A stretch of DNA of 64,000 bases. Source: Arthrobacter glacialis. Its GTDB lineage: Bacteria; Actinomycetota; Actinomycetes; Actinomycetales; Micrococcaceae. Shown one piece after another: positions 50,331 through 58,569 of the stretch. Positions within the stretch are counted from its first letter, which is position 1. Every line of letters starts with the position of its first letter. A model generated the notes under the pieces. That model made no database searches. It saw nothing but the letters and a program-made list of their open reading frames with translations, and was not told the DNA's origin. Location: contig NZ_PPXC01000019.1 in the NCBI RefSeq assembly GCF_002909445.1, forward strand, positions 18,305 through 82,304, given 5' to 3'. The position numbers and the translations under genes were made by a program.

Positions 50331-51197
50331 ATGCAACCCAGTGACTCGGAGGAAACCGGTGGCGCACAGTCCCATGACGGAACCGCCCCGGAGCCTGCTG
50401 ACCCGCGGGTTCGCCATGACCTGCGGGCCCGTCACTTGAATTCGGAGACGCCGGGCCCCGACGACGACGGCACTTTGGGTGCACGTGTTGGGCGCCAGGC
50501 CTGGGCGTGGGGCAAGGAACTGCTCACCATTGTGGTCATCGCCGTTGTACTCTCCTTCCTCATCAAGACCTTCTTGTTCCGTGCGTTCTTCATACCGTCG
50601 GGATCCATGGAGAACACCTTGCAGATCCAGGACAGGATCTTTGTGAACCTGTTGGTGCCGCAACCTTTTGCGCTCAAGCGTGGAGACATTGTTGTTTTCA
50701 AGGACACCCAGGGCTGGCTGAAGGAAACACCCAAGGACGACGGCCCCGTTGGCTGGATCGGCGACGTGGCCACCTTCATTGGTTTGGCACCGGATAATTC
50801 CCAACAGCACCTGGTCAAGCGCGTCATTGGCCTGCCCGGTGACAAGATTGTTTGTTGCGACGCTGATGGGAAGTTGACCATCAACGGCACCGCCATCACC
50901 GAGCCTTACCTCTATCCCGGGGCTGCGCCGTCGGACACACCCTTTGCTGTGAGCGTCCCTGAGGGGAAGCTGTGGGTCATGGGGGACCACAGGAACAACT
51001 CGCAGGACTCCCGCTTCCACAACAGCTATGACGACACGGGGTTTGTGCCGATCGACGATGTTGAGGGCCGAGCCATTGTCATTGCCTGGCCGTTGTCGCG
51101 ATGGGACATTCTGGGCAACTACCCCGATGTCTTCAAGGATGTTCCGGCACCACAGAGTTCCAGCGTTGCCGCCCAACATTTGACGGCGGGGCCGTAG
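50331..51197 (+). CDS. lepB: type I signal peptidase LepB, copy 2
   Basis: 288 residues from the ATG at 50331 behind AAGGAA (TTG 50328 is also in frame). A cytoplasmic N-terminus of about 60 residues is followed by one membrane helix (63-88), Ser92 in FIPSGSMENTL and Lys163 in LVKRVIGLPGDKI. LWVMGDHRNNSQDSR is box E. An insert of about 25 residues (KETPKDDGPVGWIGDVATF) stands before the Lys. Its TAG overlaps the rnhB GTG start by one base. Confidence 0.94.
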   Translation: MQPSDSEETGGAQSHDGTAPEPADPRVRHDLRARHLNSETPGPDDDGTLGARVGRQAWAWGKELLTIVVIAVVLSFLIKTFLFRAFFIPSGSMENTLQIQDRIFVNLLVPQPFALKRGDIVVFKDTQGWLKETPKDDGPVGWIGDVATFIGLAPDNSQQHLVKRVIGLPGDKIVCCDADGKLTINGTAITEPYLYPGAAPSDTPFAVSVPEGKLWVMGDHRNNSQDSRFHNSYDDTGFVPIDDVEGRAIVIAWPLSRWDILGNYPDVFKDVPAPQSSSVAAQHLTAGP

Positions 51198-51871
51198 TGG
51201 CCGCTGCAGCACCCACCCTTGCCTGGGAGCGTGAGCTCGCGGCCCAGGGCTACGCGATTGTTGCCGGTTGCGATGAAGTGGGCCGTGGCTCGCTGGCCGG
51301 ACCCGTCAGTGTTGGTGTGGTGATCATCCACGCCGGCACTGCCAGTGAAATCCCCGGCGTCAAGGACAGCAAGCTGCTGCGCCCAGCCGTGCGAGAGGCC
51401 CTGGTGCCCGCCATTGTTGACTGGGCCGCCGCCAGTGCTGTGGGGCATTCCAGCGCCCAGGAGATTGACGCCATCGGCTTGGTAGGGGCCCTCCGGCTGG
51501 CAGGGAATCGCGCCATGGCCGAAGCTGCCGCCACGCTGTCTCCTGACTTTGTGATCTTGGACGGCAATCAGGACTGGCTCTCCGAACCCGTGCAGGGCGA
51601 CCTTGACCTGTTCGCCGCCAACGTCGCACCGGCCGCTGCCCAGCCCTGGCTCACCCAGACACGGATCAAAGCAGACATGACGTGCTTGTCAGTGGCTGCT
51701 GCGAGTGTTCTGGCGAAGGTTGAGCGCGACGGCATGATGACTGGACTAGCCCGGCAGTTTCCCAGCTTCGGATGGGAATCCAATATGGGCTACGGAACGG
51801 TGTCGCACCGCGCAGCCATCGCCGAGCAGGGCCCCACCGATTACCACAGGAAGACCTGGCGCCTGATCTAA
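51197..51871 (+). CDS. rnhB: ribonuclease HII
   Basis: 224 residues. It removes ribonucleotides and RNA from RNA-DNA hybrids. The catalytic Asp-Glu pair is in VAGCDEVGRGSLAGPV, further acidic residues are in VILDGNQDW, and KADMTCLSVAAASVLAKVERD is the signature with the last Asp (quoted in part: ADMTCLSVAAASVLAKV). The GTG at 51197 overlaps the lepB stop (TAGTG); the longer frame from 51101 runs inside lepB. Confidence 0.94.
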   Translation: MAAAAPTLAWERELAAQGYAIVAGCDEVGRGSLAGPVSVGVVIIHAGTASEIPGVKDSKLLRPAVREALVPAIVDWAAASAVGHSSAQEIDAIGLVGALRLAGNRAMAEAAATLSPDFVILDGNQDWLSEPVQGDLDLFAANVAPAAAQPWLTQTRIKADMTCLSVAAASVLAKVERDGMMTGLARQFPSFGWESNMGYGTVSHRAAIAEQGPTDYHRKTWRLI

Positions 51872-51944
51872 GGTTGGCGGTTGGTGCTGGCGGCGCAAGC
51901 GGCCCCGTTGGGAAAGTGAGCCTCTAGTGATGGATGATGGAAGC

Positions 51945-52277
51945 ATGAGTGCTGAGGATCTGGAAAACTACGAAACTGACATGGAGCTGCAGCTTTACCG
52001 CGAATACCGTGACGTGGTGAACCTGTTCAGCTACGTGGTGGAAACTGAACGACGCTTTTACTTGGCAAACCATGTGGATTTGCAGGCCCGCTCGGCCGAC
52101 GGCGAGGTGTACTTTGACCTGACGCTGCAGGACGCCTGGGTGTGGGATGTGTACAGGACGGCACGTTTTGTGAAGAACGTACGCGTGATCACCTTCAAGG
52201 ACGTCAATGTTGAAGAATTGATCAAGTCCGATGACCTGCAGATACCCAAGGACGGCGAGTTGGGTCCGCTGGGCTAA
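51945..52277 (+). CDS. DUF2469 family protein
   Basis: 110 residues. MSAEDLENYETDMELQLYRE and YRDVVNLFSYVVETERRFYL (adjacent parts), VYFDLTLQDAWVWDVYR are characteristic of a small, very conserved actinobacterial protein always placed between rnhB and yraN. The function is unknown. The start at 51945 follows GATGGAAGC; an in-frame ATG 18 bases earlier is less likely. Confidence 0.92.
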   Translation: MSAEDLENYETDMELQLYREYRDVVNLFSYVVETERRFYLANHVDLQARSADGEVYFDLTLQDAWVWDVYRTARFVKNVRVITFKDVNVEELIKSDDLQIPKDGELGPLG

Positions 52278-52293
52278 ACGCTGCTTTTAATTC

Positions 52294-52333
52294 AAAGGAC
52301 GACGCCGGAACGCAACTTCCGGCGTCGTCCTTT
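52294..52333 (+). terminator. terminator behind DUF2469
   Basis: AAAGGACGACGCCGGAA (52294-52310), loop CGCAAC, TTCCGGCGTCGTCCTTT (52317-52333). A perfect 17-bp stem ending in T, 17 bases after the stop codon. It separates the rplS-rnhB block from yraN-comM-dprA. Confidence 0.9.
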
Positions 52334-52472
52334 GCTGTGTGCCCTGGTTTCTTTGTGTCCTTGGGCCCCGTTGTTCCTCCACAGCGCGGGCTGGCCCGCT
52401 GCTTGTCCACAATTGCCGCTGGGGGTCTACTTCCGCATCCCGTTTTCAGCCAAGCTGAGCGTGGAGGCAGTC

Positions 52473-52829
52473 ATGAAGGCAAAAGATGTGTTGGGCCAGA
52501 CCGGTGAACGGATGGCAGCAGACTATTTAGAGGACCGGGGCATTCGGGTCATCGACAGCAATTGGCGCTGTCCACGCGGAGAGATCGACCTTGTTGCGCT
52601 GGACGGCGACGAACTGGTCATCGTCGAGGTCAAGACGCGCCGTTCTCGCCGGTACGGTGATCCCCTGGAGGCGCTGACTCGGGCAAAAATTCTGCGTCTG
52701 CGCACCCTGGCCGTGCTGTGGGCCCGGGAACACCAGCACGTCCTCGGGGCTGTGCGGATAGATGCTGTGGGCATCGTCATGGACAATTCTCCGTCCCCGA
52801 GCATTGACCATCTCAGGGGTGTGGCGTGA
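52473..52829 (+). CDS. yraN: YraN (UPF0102) family, nuclease-fold protein
   Basis: 118 residues. The fold is of the restriction-endonuclease type: GERMAADYLEDRGIRVIDSN, GEIDLVALDGDELVIVEVKTR (parts of the D-ExK site: EIDLVALDGD and IVEVKTR). The ATG at 52473 has GGAGG upstream; the region before it from 52332 is rich in Leu/Pro without similarity. The gene usually stands before comM in this group; the precise role is unknown. The TGA overlaps the comM start. Confidence 0.9.
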   Translation: MKAKDVLGQTGERMAADYLEDRGIRVIDSNWRCPRGEIDLVALDGDELVIVEVKTRRSRRYGDPLEALTRAKILRLRTLAVLWAREHQHVLGAVRIDAVGIVMDNSPSPSIDHLRGVA

Positions 52830-54383
52830 TGGGCATGGGAAGGTCGCTTGCCGTGGCCCTGGTGGGCCTGAATGGGGACGTCATTGAGGTGGAGGCGGAT
52901 ATTGGCCAGACCCTGCCCAATTTTGTCCTGCTGGGACTACCTGATGCATCGCTGTCGGAGGCCCGTGAGCGGATTCGTTCTGCGGCGCAAAACTCAGGTA
53001 TTCCCTTGAGCCGGCGCAAGATCACCGTCAATTTGGTGCCGGCGTCGCTGCCCAAGAAGGGCTCCGGTTTCGACCTGGCCATAGTCATGGCCGCGCTCAG
53101 TGCTGCGGGGGATGTCCGTGGCACCGACGGCACCGTCTTCATCTCCGAACTGGGTCTTGACGGCCGGCTGCGCCCCGTCAGGGGAGTGCTGCCGGCCGTT
53201 CTTGCCGCACTGTCGGCAGGGTACAAACAGTTTGTGGTTTCGGCCGACAATTTGTCCGAGGCCCGCCTGGTCACGGGGGCCGAGGTCCGCGGCTACGGCT
53301 GTTTGGCGCAGGTGGCGCTGGATTTTGGTGCCGACCCCAAGGACTTGGTGATGATGGACGGTGCCGGTCTGCACAGTGCCGAGGACACTGCACCAGTGGA
53401 TTCTGCAGGATCCACGCAGGCGGGTGCTGATTTGTCAGAAGTGGCCGGGCAGCCGGTGGCCAAGCTGGCGTTGGAAATTGCGGCCGCGGGCGGGCACCAT
53501 TTGATGATGGTTGGACCTCCGGGCTCTGGCAAGACCATGTTGGCTGAGCGGCTTCCGGGGCTGCTGCCCGATCTCACTGACGCCGAGGCCATGGAAGTGA
53601 CTGCCATCCATTCTTTGGAGCACAGAAGAACCTCATTGGTGCAGCTGCTCCGCCGCCCACCCTATGAGCGCCCGCACCATTCAGCCAGTACGGCAGCCAT
53701 CATTGGGGGCGGAAGCGGTGTCCCGCGGCCCGGGGCCGCATCACGTGCCCATCGGGGCGTATTGTTTTTGGACGAGGCCCCCGAGTTTGATAAGCGGGTC
53801 CTGGACGCGTTGCGCCAGCCTTTGGAGAGCGGGGAGCTGGTCCTGCATCGCGCAGCTGGCACGGCAGCCTACCCTGCCCGCTTCCAACTAGTCATGGCCG
53901 CAAACCCGTGCCCCTGCGGGAAGGCCACAGGCAAGGGGATCAATTGCGAATGCACCCCCATGGCCCGTAGGCGCTACTTTGGTCGGCTCTCGGGCCCTTT
54001 GCTGGACCGGGTGGACATCCAGCTGCACGTCAACAAGGTCCAACTGGAGCAGCTGGCTGATTCCGGCGGGCGGGAGTCGAGCGCCCAAGTGGCACAACGG
54101 GTGCTGCTGGCCAGGGACATTGCCGGCGAGCGTCTCAAACCGTGGGGATTGAACCACAACGCCGATCTCACCGGAACGGTGTTGCGTGGCCCCCCTGCGG
54201 TTGGGCGGTCATGACACGGCATTGCTGGACAAGGCCATGGCCACGGGCGTGCTGAGCTTGCGCGGCTACGACCGTGTCCTGCGGCTGGCCTGGACGGTGG
54301 CCGATTTGCAAGGACATGAGCGCCCGGGCAGTGAAGAAGTTGGGTTGGCGCTGACACTGCGGCAACGGGGAGTGGGGCCATGA
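52829..54383 (+). pseudogene. comM: ComM/YifB Mg-chelatase-like AAA+ ATPase, frameshifted near the end
   Basis: The first frame gives the N-terminal Lon-like domain (SLAVALVGLNGDVIEVEADI), Walker A GPPGSGKTMLAERL, Walker B GVLFLDEAPEF and the Cys cluster NPCPCGKATGKGINCECTP. It stops early at 54214 with GPPAVGRS. The expected C-terminus continues in another frame from about 54186 (LRLGGHDTALLDKAMATG, LRGYDRVLRLAWTVADLQG) to TGA 54381-54383, which forms an ATGA junction with dprA. The switch lies in a run of six C at 54190-54195; five C restore one frame. ComM acts as a branch-migration helicase in natural transformation. Either a true mutation, a slippery site or a sequence error. Confidence 0.85.
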
Positions 54384-55642
54384 GCGGGTTTGCTGATGGG
54401 AAAACAATGGATGGCAGGGGACTGCGTGTGGCACGGGCGGCCCTGACACGATTGATGGAACCGTCTGATCTGCCGGGATTGGCCTTGATTCGTGTCTTGG
54501 GGCCCGAAGACGCCGTGGCGTTCATAGCTGGAGGGGACGCCACCAACGCCACCGTGGAGCGCCAAGTCACCCAGTTGCTCAGCGAGGCTGGCACCCAGCG
54601 GTGGACGGGGCTGTCCGAGGCGCTGGGGCGTTGGCGGCCACGGTTGGTTGATGTTGCCCCCGAGCGGGACCTTGCCACTGTTGCCAGGCTGGGCGGCGGA
54701 CTCCTGGTTCCGGAGGATGGGTCATGGCCACGAGCCCTCGACGATTTGGAGCTGGGGGCACCCATTGCGTTGTGGTGCAGGGGCAGTGCCGCGCGCATTC
54801 CGGAGCAGTCCCGCTGCATTGCCGTGGTGGGTTCCCGGGACAACACCGCGTATGGGGCCAATGTGAGCGTGGAAATAGCCGGCTCCCTGGTCCAGCGAGG
54901 CTACACAGTGATCAGTGGGGGAGCCTACGGGATAGACGCCCATGCCCACCGGGGGGCCCTCAGCGCCGCCATGGCCATGCCGGGAACGTTGGGTGGCACC
55001 AGCCAAGAGACCGTCGTTGAGGATGGGAGTGGGCCACCCACCGTGGCTGTGATGGCAGGGGGAGTGGACAGGCTCTATCCGTCGGGAAATGATGACTTGC
55101 TGCGCACCATCGCCGAACGTGGCCTCATTGTGGCTGAGGTTCCTCCCGGCACCAACCCCACACGGTACAGATTCCTTCAGCGGAACCGACTCATAGCCGC
55201 TCTGTGCGGGGTGACGGTTGTTGTGGAGGCACGGTGGCGTTCGGGTGCTCTCAACACTGCGCACCATGCCGAAGCTCTCAGCCGTCCGGTGGGAGCGGTC
55301 CCCGGTTCGGTGTACTCGGCCAATTCAGCGGGCTGCCATAGATTGTTGCGGGAGGGATCGGCGGTGTGCGTGACGGACGCAAGCGATATTGCTGAACTGG
55401 CCGGGGCCATGGGCGAGAATCTTGCGCCTGAACCTTTGGCGCAAACGGCCCTGTACGACGGGCTGGGAACCTCGGACTTGCTGCTTCTGGACGCACTTCC
55501 CCTGCGAACGGCCACCTCCGTGGAGAAACTGTGCATAGTGGCCGGGTTGAGTGCGGCCACTGTCTTGGCAGGATTGGGGCGGCTGGAAGCTCTGGGGCTT
55601 GCCGAAGGCGTGGCAGGTGGCTGGAAACGCAGGAACCGGTAG
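54380..55642 (+). CDS. dprA: DNA-processing protein DprA (Smf)
   Basis: 420 residues. DprA loads RecA on incoming single-stranded DNA in transformation. The Rossmann-like core reads IAVVGSRDNTAYGANVSVEI, QRGYTVISGGAYGIDAHAHR, VAVMAGGVDRLYP, ERGLIVAEVPPGTNPTRYRF and RNRLIAALCGVTVVVEA. A C-terminal winged-helix-like part (TSVEKLCIVAGLSAATVLAG) is present. Coupled to comM by ATGA. An N-terminal SAM-like part is also seen. Confidence 0.94.
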   Translation: MSGFADGKTMDGRGLRVARAALTRLMEPSDLPGLALIRVLGPEDAVAFIAGGDATNATVERQVTQLLSEAGTQRWTGLSEALGRWRPRLVDVAPERDLATVARLGGGLLVPEDGSWPRALDDLELGAPIALWCRGSAARIPEQSRCIAVVGSRDNTAYGANVSVEIAGSLVQRGYTVISGGAYGIDAHAHRGALSAAMAMPGTLGGTSQETVVEDGSGPPTVAVMAGGVDRLYPSGNDDLLRTIAERGLIVAEVPPGTNPTRYRFLQRNRLIAALCGVTVVVEARWRSGALNTAHHAEALSRPVGAVPGSVYSANSAGCHRLLREGSAVCVTDASDIAELAGAMGENLAPEPLAQTALYDGLGTSDLLLLDALPLRTATSVEKLCIVAGLSAATVLAGLGRLEALGLAEGVAGGWKRRNR

Positions 55643-55716
55643 TTCACAGCCGCCGGTGAATTATTGCAGCGGATGCGGAAAAAGGCAGCAGACAAGCAGC
55701 CCGCCGCCGTGGCAAG

Positions 55717-56760
55717 ATGACCTCTATGAGCCAGGCCTCAGATGAGCAAAAGCCCGCAAGGCGCGGGCACAACCGCAGCCGCAATGTCCTGTTGATCATT
55801 CTTGCGGTGTTCCTTGCGGTTCTTCTTGCGGCTGCCGTGTTTGCTGGCAACCTGGTTCACAGCTTTGACTCAAAGACTCAAAAGATACCCCAGGCTTTTC
55901 CCAGCGAACAGCTGCGCCCAAACAAAAAGCCGTCGACCCAGGCAGCTTCGCCCATGAACCTGTTGCTGTTGGGAAGTGACAGCCGTGGCGATGCAATAGA
56001 CCTGGCCGAAGAAGGAATTCCCTCGAACCAGCGCTCTGACACCATCATGTTGGCTCACATTCCAGCTGATCGGAAGAACATCTATCTGATGTCAATCATG
56101 CGCGACACCTGGGTAGAAATCCCTGGGCAGGGGGAAGCAAAAATCAATGCCGCCATGGCCTTCGGTGGCGTTCCCCTCGTGGTGCAAACGGTGGAAGGGC
56201 TTTTTCAGGACCGCATAGACCACGTAGTCATAGTGGATTTTGAGGGCTTCAAGGCCGTGACTGATGCCTTGGGCGGTATAGAAGTCAATGTGCCCGTGCC
56301 TTTCACCTCGGTCCACGGCAACTACACTTTTACCGCCGGTCCACAAACGCTCAACGGAGACCAAGCCCTGGGCTTTGTTCGTGAACGGTACGCCTTTGCC
56401 GAGGGGGACTATCAACGGGTGAGAAACCAACAAATGTTTCTCAAATCCGTCCTCAATAAAGTCCTGGATCCGGCAACGTTGTCCAATCCGATTAAGATCA
56501 CGGAGTTGGTCAACGAGGTGTCACCGTATGTCAGTGTCGATTCGGACGTGAACTTGGCCATGCTGGCCTCTCTGGCGTTGAGCCTGCGCAGCGTCAGGAG
56601 TTCAGATGTCATCTCCTTCACCCTGCCCACTTTGGGAACGGGTACCAGCGCCGATGGTCAATCGATAGTGCTCAGAGACGATGCCGCCATCGCAGCATTT
56701 GCCGAGGCGCTGAAACAGGATTCACTGCGTAACTATCTGAAAAACGCTGGAGTGGGATAG
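55717..56760 (+). CDS. LytR-CpsA-Psr (LCP) family phosphotransferase
   Basis: 347 residues. N-terminal cytoplasmic Arg/Lys-rich stretch, one membrane helix (about 24-44), then the extracellular LCP domain: NLLLLGSDSRGDAID, SDTIMLAHIPADRKNIYLMSIM (parts), RDTWVEIPGQGEAKINAAMAF (parts) and FVRERYAFAEGDYQRVRNQQ. The conserved Arg/Asp residues for the polyprenyl-phosphate and Mg are present. LCP enzymes attach glycopolymers to peptidoglycan. MTSMSQ (55717) or MSQ (55726) are possible starts. Confidence 0.92.
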   Translation: MTSMSQASDEQKPARRGHNRSRNVLLIILAVFLAVLLAAAVFAGNLVHSFDSKTQKIPQAFPSEQLRPNKKPSTQAASPMNLLLLGSDSRGDAIDLAEEGIPSNQRSDTIMLAHIPADRKNIYLMSIMRDTWVEIPGQGEAKINAAMAFGGVPLVVQTVEGLFQDRIDHVVIVDFEGFKAVTDALGGIEVNVPVPFTSVHGNYTFTAGPQTLNGDQALGFVRERYAFAEGDYQRVRNQQMFLKSVLNKVLDPATLSNPIKITELVNEVSPYVSVDSDVNLAMLASLALSLRSVRSSDVISFTLPTLGTGTSADGQSIVLRDDAAIAAFAEALKQDSLRNYLKNAGVG

Positions 56761-56815
56761 CCGCCCGGCGGCGGGGGAACTTGCCCCTGCAGCTCCGACA
56801 GCGCACAGTGGGGTT

Positions 56816-57751
56816 GTGGATCTTGTCGAACGCTCAGCACTGCCCCCGGCCCTGGCGACGGCTGCCGATGCCTTCGAACGGTATTTGCGCATGGAGCGTG
56901 GACGTTCCGACCACACCATTCGGGCCTATCGAGGCGATGTTGACGCGTTGCTCATTCACGCAGTGGCAGAGGGGTACTCGAGTCTGGCGGAGCTGGACCT
57001 GGGCTCCTTGCGGCGCTGGCTCGGTGAGCAAAACTCTGCCGGATTGGCGCGCTCCACGCTGGCCCGCCGCGCCGCTACAGTGCGCAGTTTCACCGCATGG
57101 GCTCTGCGGGAAGAAATTATTGCCGTGGATCCGGCCCTACGACTCAAAGCCCCCCAACGCGAGAAATCGTTGCCCGCAGTGCTGCAGCAACAGCAATTGA
57201 GCAGACTTCTTGAGGGCATGGGCGCAGCTGCACAGACAGGAGATCCGGTGGCAATCCGGGACCTGGCCATGGTTGAGCTTCTTTATGCCACGGGAATCCG
57301 GGTTGGCGAGCTGACCGGTTTGGACTTGGCGGATGTGAACCGTGAGCGACGCACCGTCAGCGTGGTGGGTAAGGGCAACAAGGAGCGCGTAGTTCCTTTT
57401 GGTGTGCCCGCCGATGCGGCGCTGGGACTCTGGCTCAATGCCGCGCGTGCCTCCCTGTACAAACCACACAGCGGCACGGCACTTTTCCTGGGCCAGCGCG
57501 GCGGTCGCATCGATCAGCGTAGTGTTCGCACTGTGGTGGATCGGGTGTTTTCTTCCTTGGCAGACACCTCTGCCACGGGGCCCCACACCTTGCGACACTC
57601 GGCGGCTACCCACCTGCTCGACGGCGGGGCGGATTTGCGTACGGTGCAGGAAATTCTGGGCCACAGTTCCCTTGCCACCACTCAGCTTTACACGCACGTC
57701 TCGGTGGAGCGGCTCCGGGACAGTTACAAGACGGCTCATCCGAGGGCTTGA
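56816..57751 (+). CDS. xerC: tyrosine recombinase XerC
   Basis: 311 residues. It resolves chromosome dimers at dif together with XerD. The N-terminal SAM-like DNA-binding domain (about 15-110) is followed by the catalytic domain with Arg162 (TGIRVGEL), Lys186 (GKGNKER), His257/Arg260 (HTLRHSAATH), His283 (LGHSSL) and Tyr292 (TQLYTHVS). The position behind comM-dprA is the usual place of xerC in actinobacteria, so it is not a phage integrase. GTG start. Confidence 0.94.
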   Translation: MDLVERSALPPALATAADAFERYLRMERGRSDHTIRAYRGDVDALLIHAVAEGYSSLAELDLGSLRRWLGEQNSAGLARSTLARRAATVRSFTAWALREEIIAVDPALRLKAPQREKSLPAVLQQQQLSRLLEGMGAAAQTGDPVAIRDLAMVELLYATGIRVGELTGLDLADVNRERRTVSVVGKGNKERVVPFGVPADAALGLWLNAARASLYKPHSGTALFLGQRGGRIDQRSVRTVVDRVFSSLADTSATGPHTLRHSAATHLLDGGADLRTVQEILGHSSLATTQLYTHVSVERLRDSYKTAHPRA

Positions 57752-57963
57752 CTGGTCGAAAGGCTCAACAATTACCCTGCGTGGCGGTGGCGGTGGCGTA
57801 ATGTGCCCGGCTACGGCACAATGATAGAAAGCTAACGCTAAACAACCAAAGGCGGGCCTCAAGCCCAGACAGACAGGGTCAGTACACGCAATATCCGCGC
57901 AACAAGAATTTTCATCCTATGAAGGTCGTTGGGGAAGACGCACCTACTGCAATGGAGGATGGA

Positions 57964-58467
57964 ATGAAGGTAGAAAACACGCGCGGTGTTTTGTTTGTGC
58001 ACTCAGCCCCGGCTGTCATGTGCCCACATATTGAGTCATCCATTGCCGGGGTGATGGATCAGCGCACGGACTTGCAGTGGACTGCACAGCCCGCTGCGCC
58101 CAATGTCTTGCGCACAGAACTGCTGTGGCGCGGCGCAGCCGGCACTGGTGCCAAGCTCGCCTCTGCACTGCGGGGGTGGGCCAATGTGCGTTATGAAGTT
58201 ACCGAAGACCCCAGCGCCGGTGTTGATGGTTCGCGCTGGTCGCACACCCCGGAATTGGGCATCTTCCATGCAGTCACGGACGTACACGGGAACATTATGG
58301 TCTCCGAAGACCGGATCCGCTACGCCTATGAGATTGGCAAGGGTGACCCCTCAGTGGTCTACCAGGAGCTGTCCCTGGCATTGGGTGAAGCGTGGGACGA
58401 GGAACTGGAACCCTTCCGTCACGCAGCAGCTGGTGCCCCCGTGCGCTGGCTCCACCACGTAGGCTGA
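57964..58467 (+). CDS. DUF3145 family protein
   Basis: 167 residues from the ATG at 57964 (MKVENTRGVLFVHSAP), which has GGAGGATGG upstream; in-frame ATGs at 57919 and 57952 are less fitting. TRGVLFVHSAPAVMCPHIES, LRTELLWRGAAGTGAKLASA, LRGWANVRYEVTEDP and ISVDRIRYAYE-like VSEDRIRYAYEIGKGDP are family marks. It is conserved only in actinobacteria, often beside the fatty-acid genes or xerC. Function unknown. Confidence 0.9.
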   Translation: MKVENTRGVLFVHSAPAVMCPHIESSIAGVMDQRTDLQWTAQPAAPNVLRTELLWRGAAGTGAKLASALRGWANVRYEVTEDPSAGVDGSRWSHTPELGIFHAVTDVHGNIMVSEDRIRYAYEIGKGDPSVVYQELSLALGEAWDEELEPFRHAAAGAPVRWLHHVG

Positions 58468-58478
58468 CCCGTTTAAAC

Positions 58479-58548
58479 AACTGACCCGCAGTAGTGGTCG
58501 AAAATTCGCGAAAATCGCATCTTTTTCGACCACTACTGCGGGTCAGTT
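58479..58548. terminator. 26-bp inverted repeat between convergent DUF3145 and fabF
   Basis: A perfect 26-bp stem: the left arm at 58479-58504 (starting AACTGACCCGCAGTAGTGG) pairs with 58523-58548; the loop is 18 nt. The stem ends with A-runs/T-runs next to the loop, and both neighbours end here, so it probably terminates both transcripts. Confidence 0.8.
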
Positions 58549-58569
58549 TGTTGTGGGAGCGGGTGGGGC

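Noticed and set aside
56816-57751. Tyrosine recombinase as a sign of a mobile element
   Set aside because: Its location behind comM-dprA is the normal chromosomal place of xerC, and no attachment-site repeats, phage genes or excisionase are around it.
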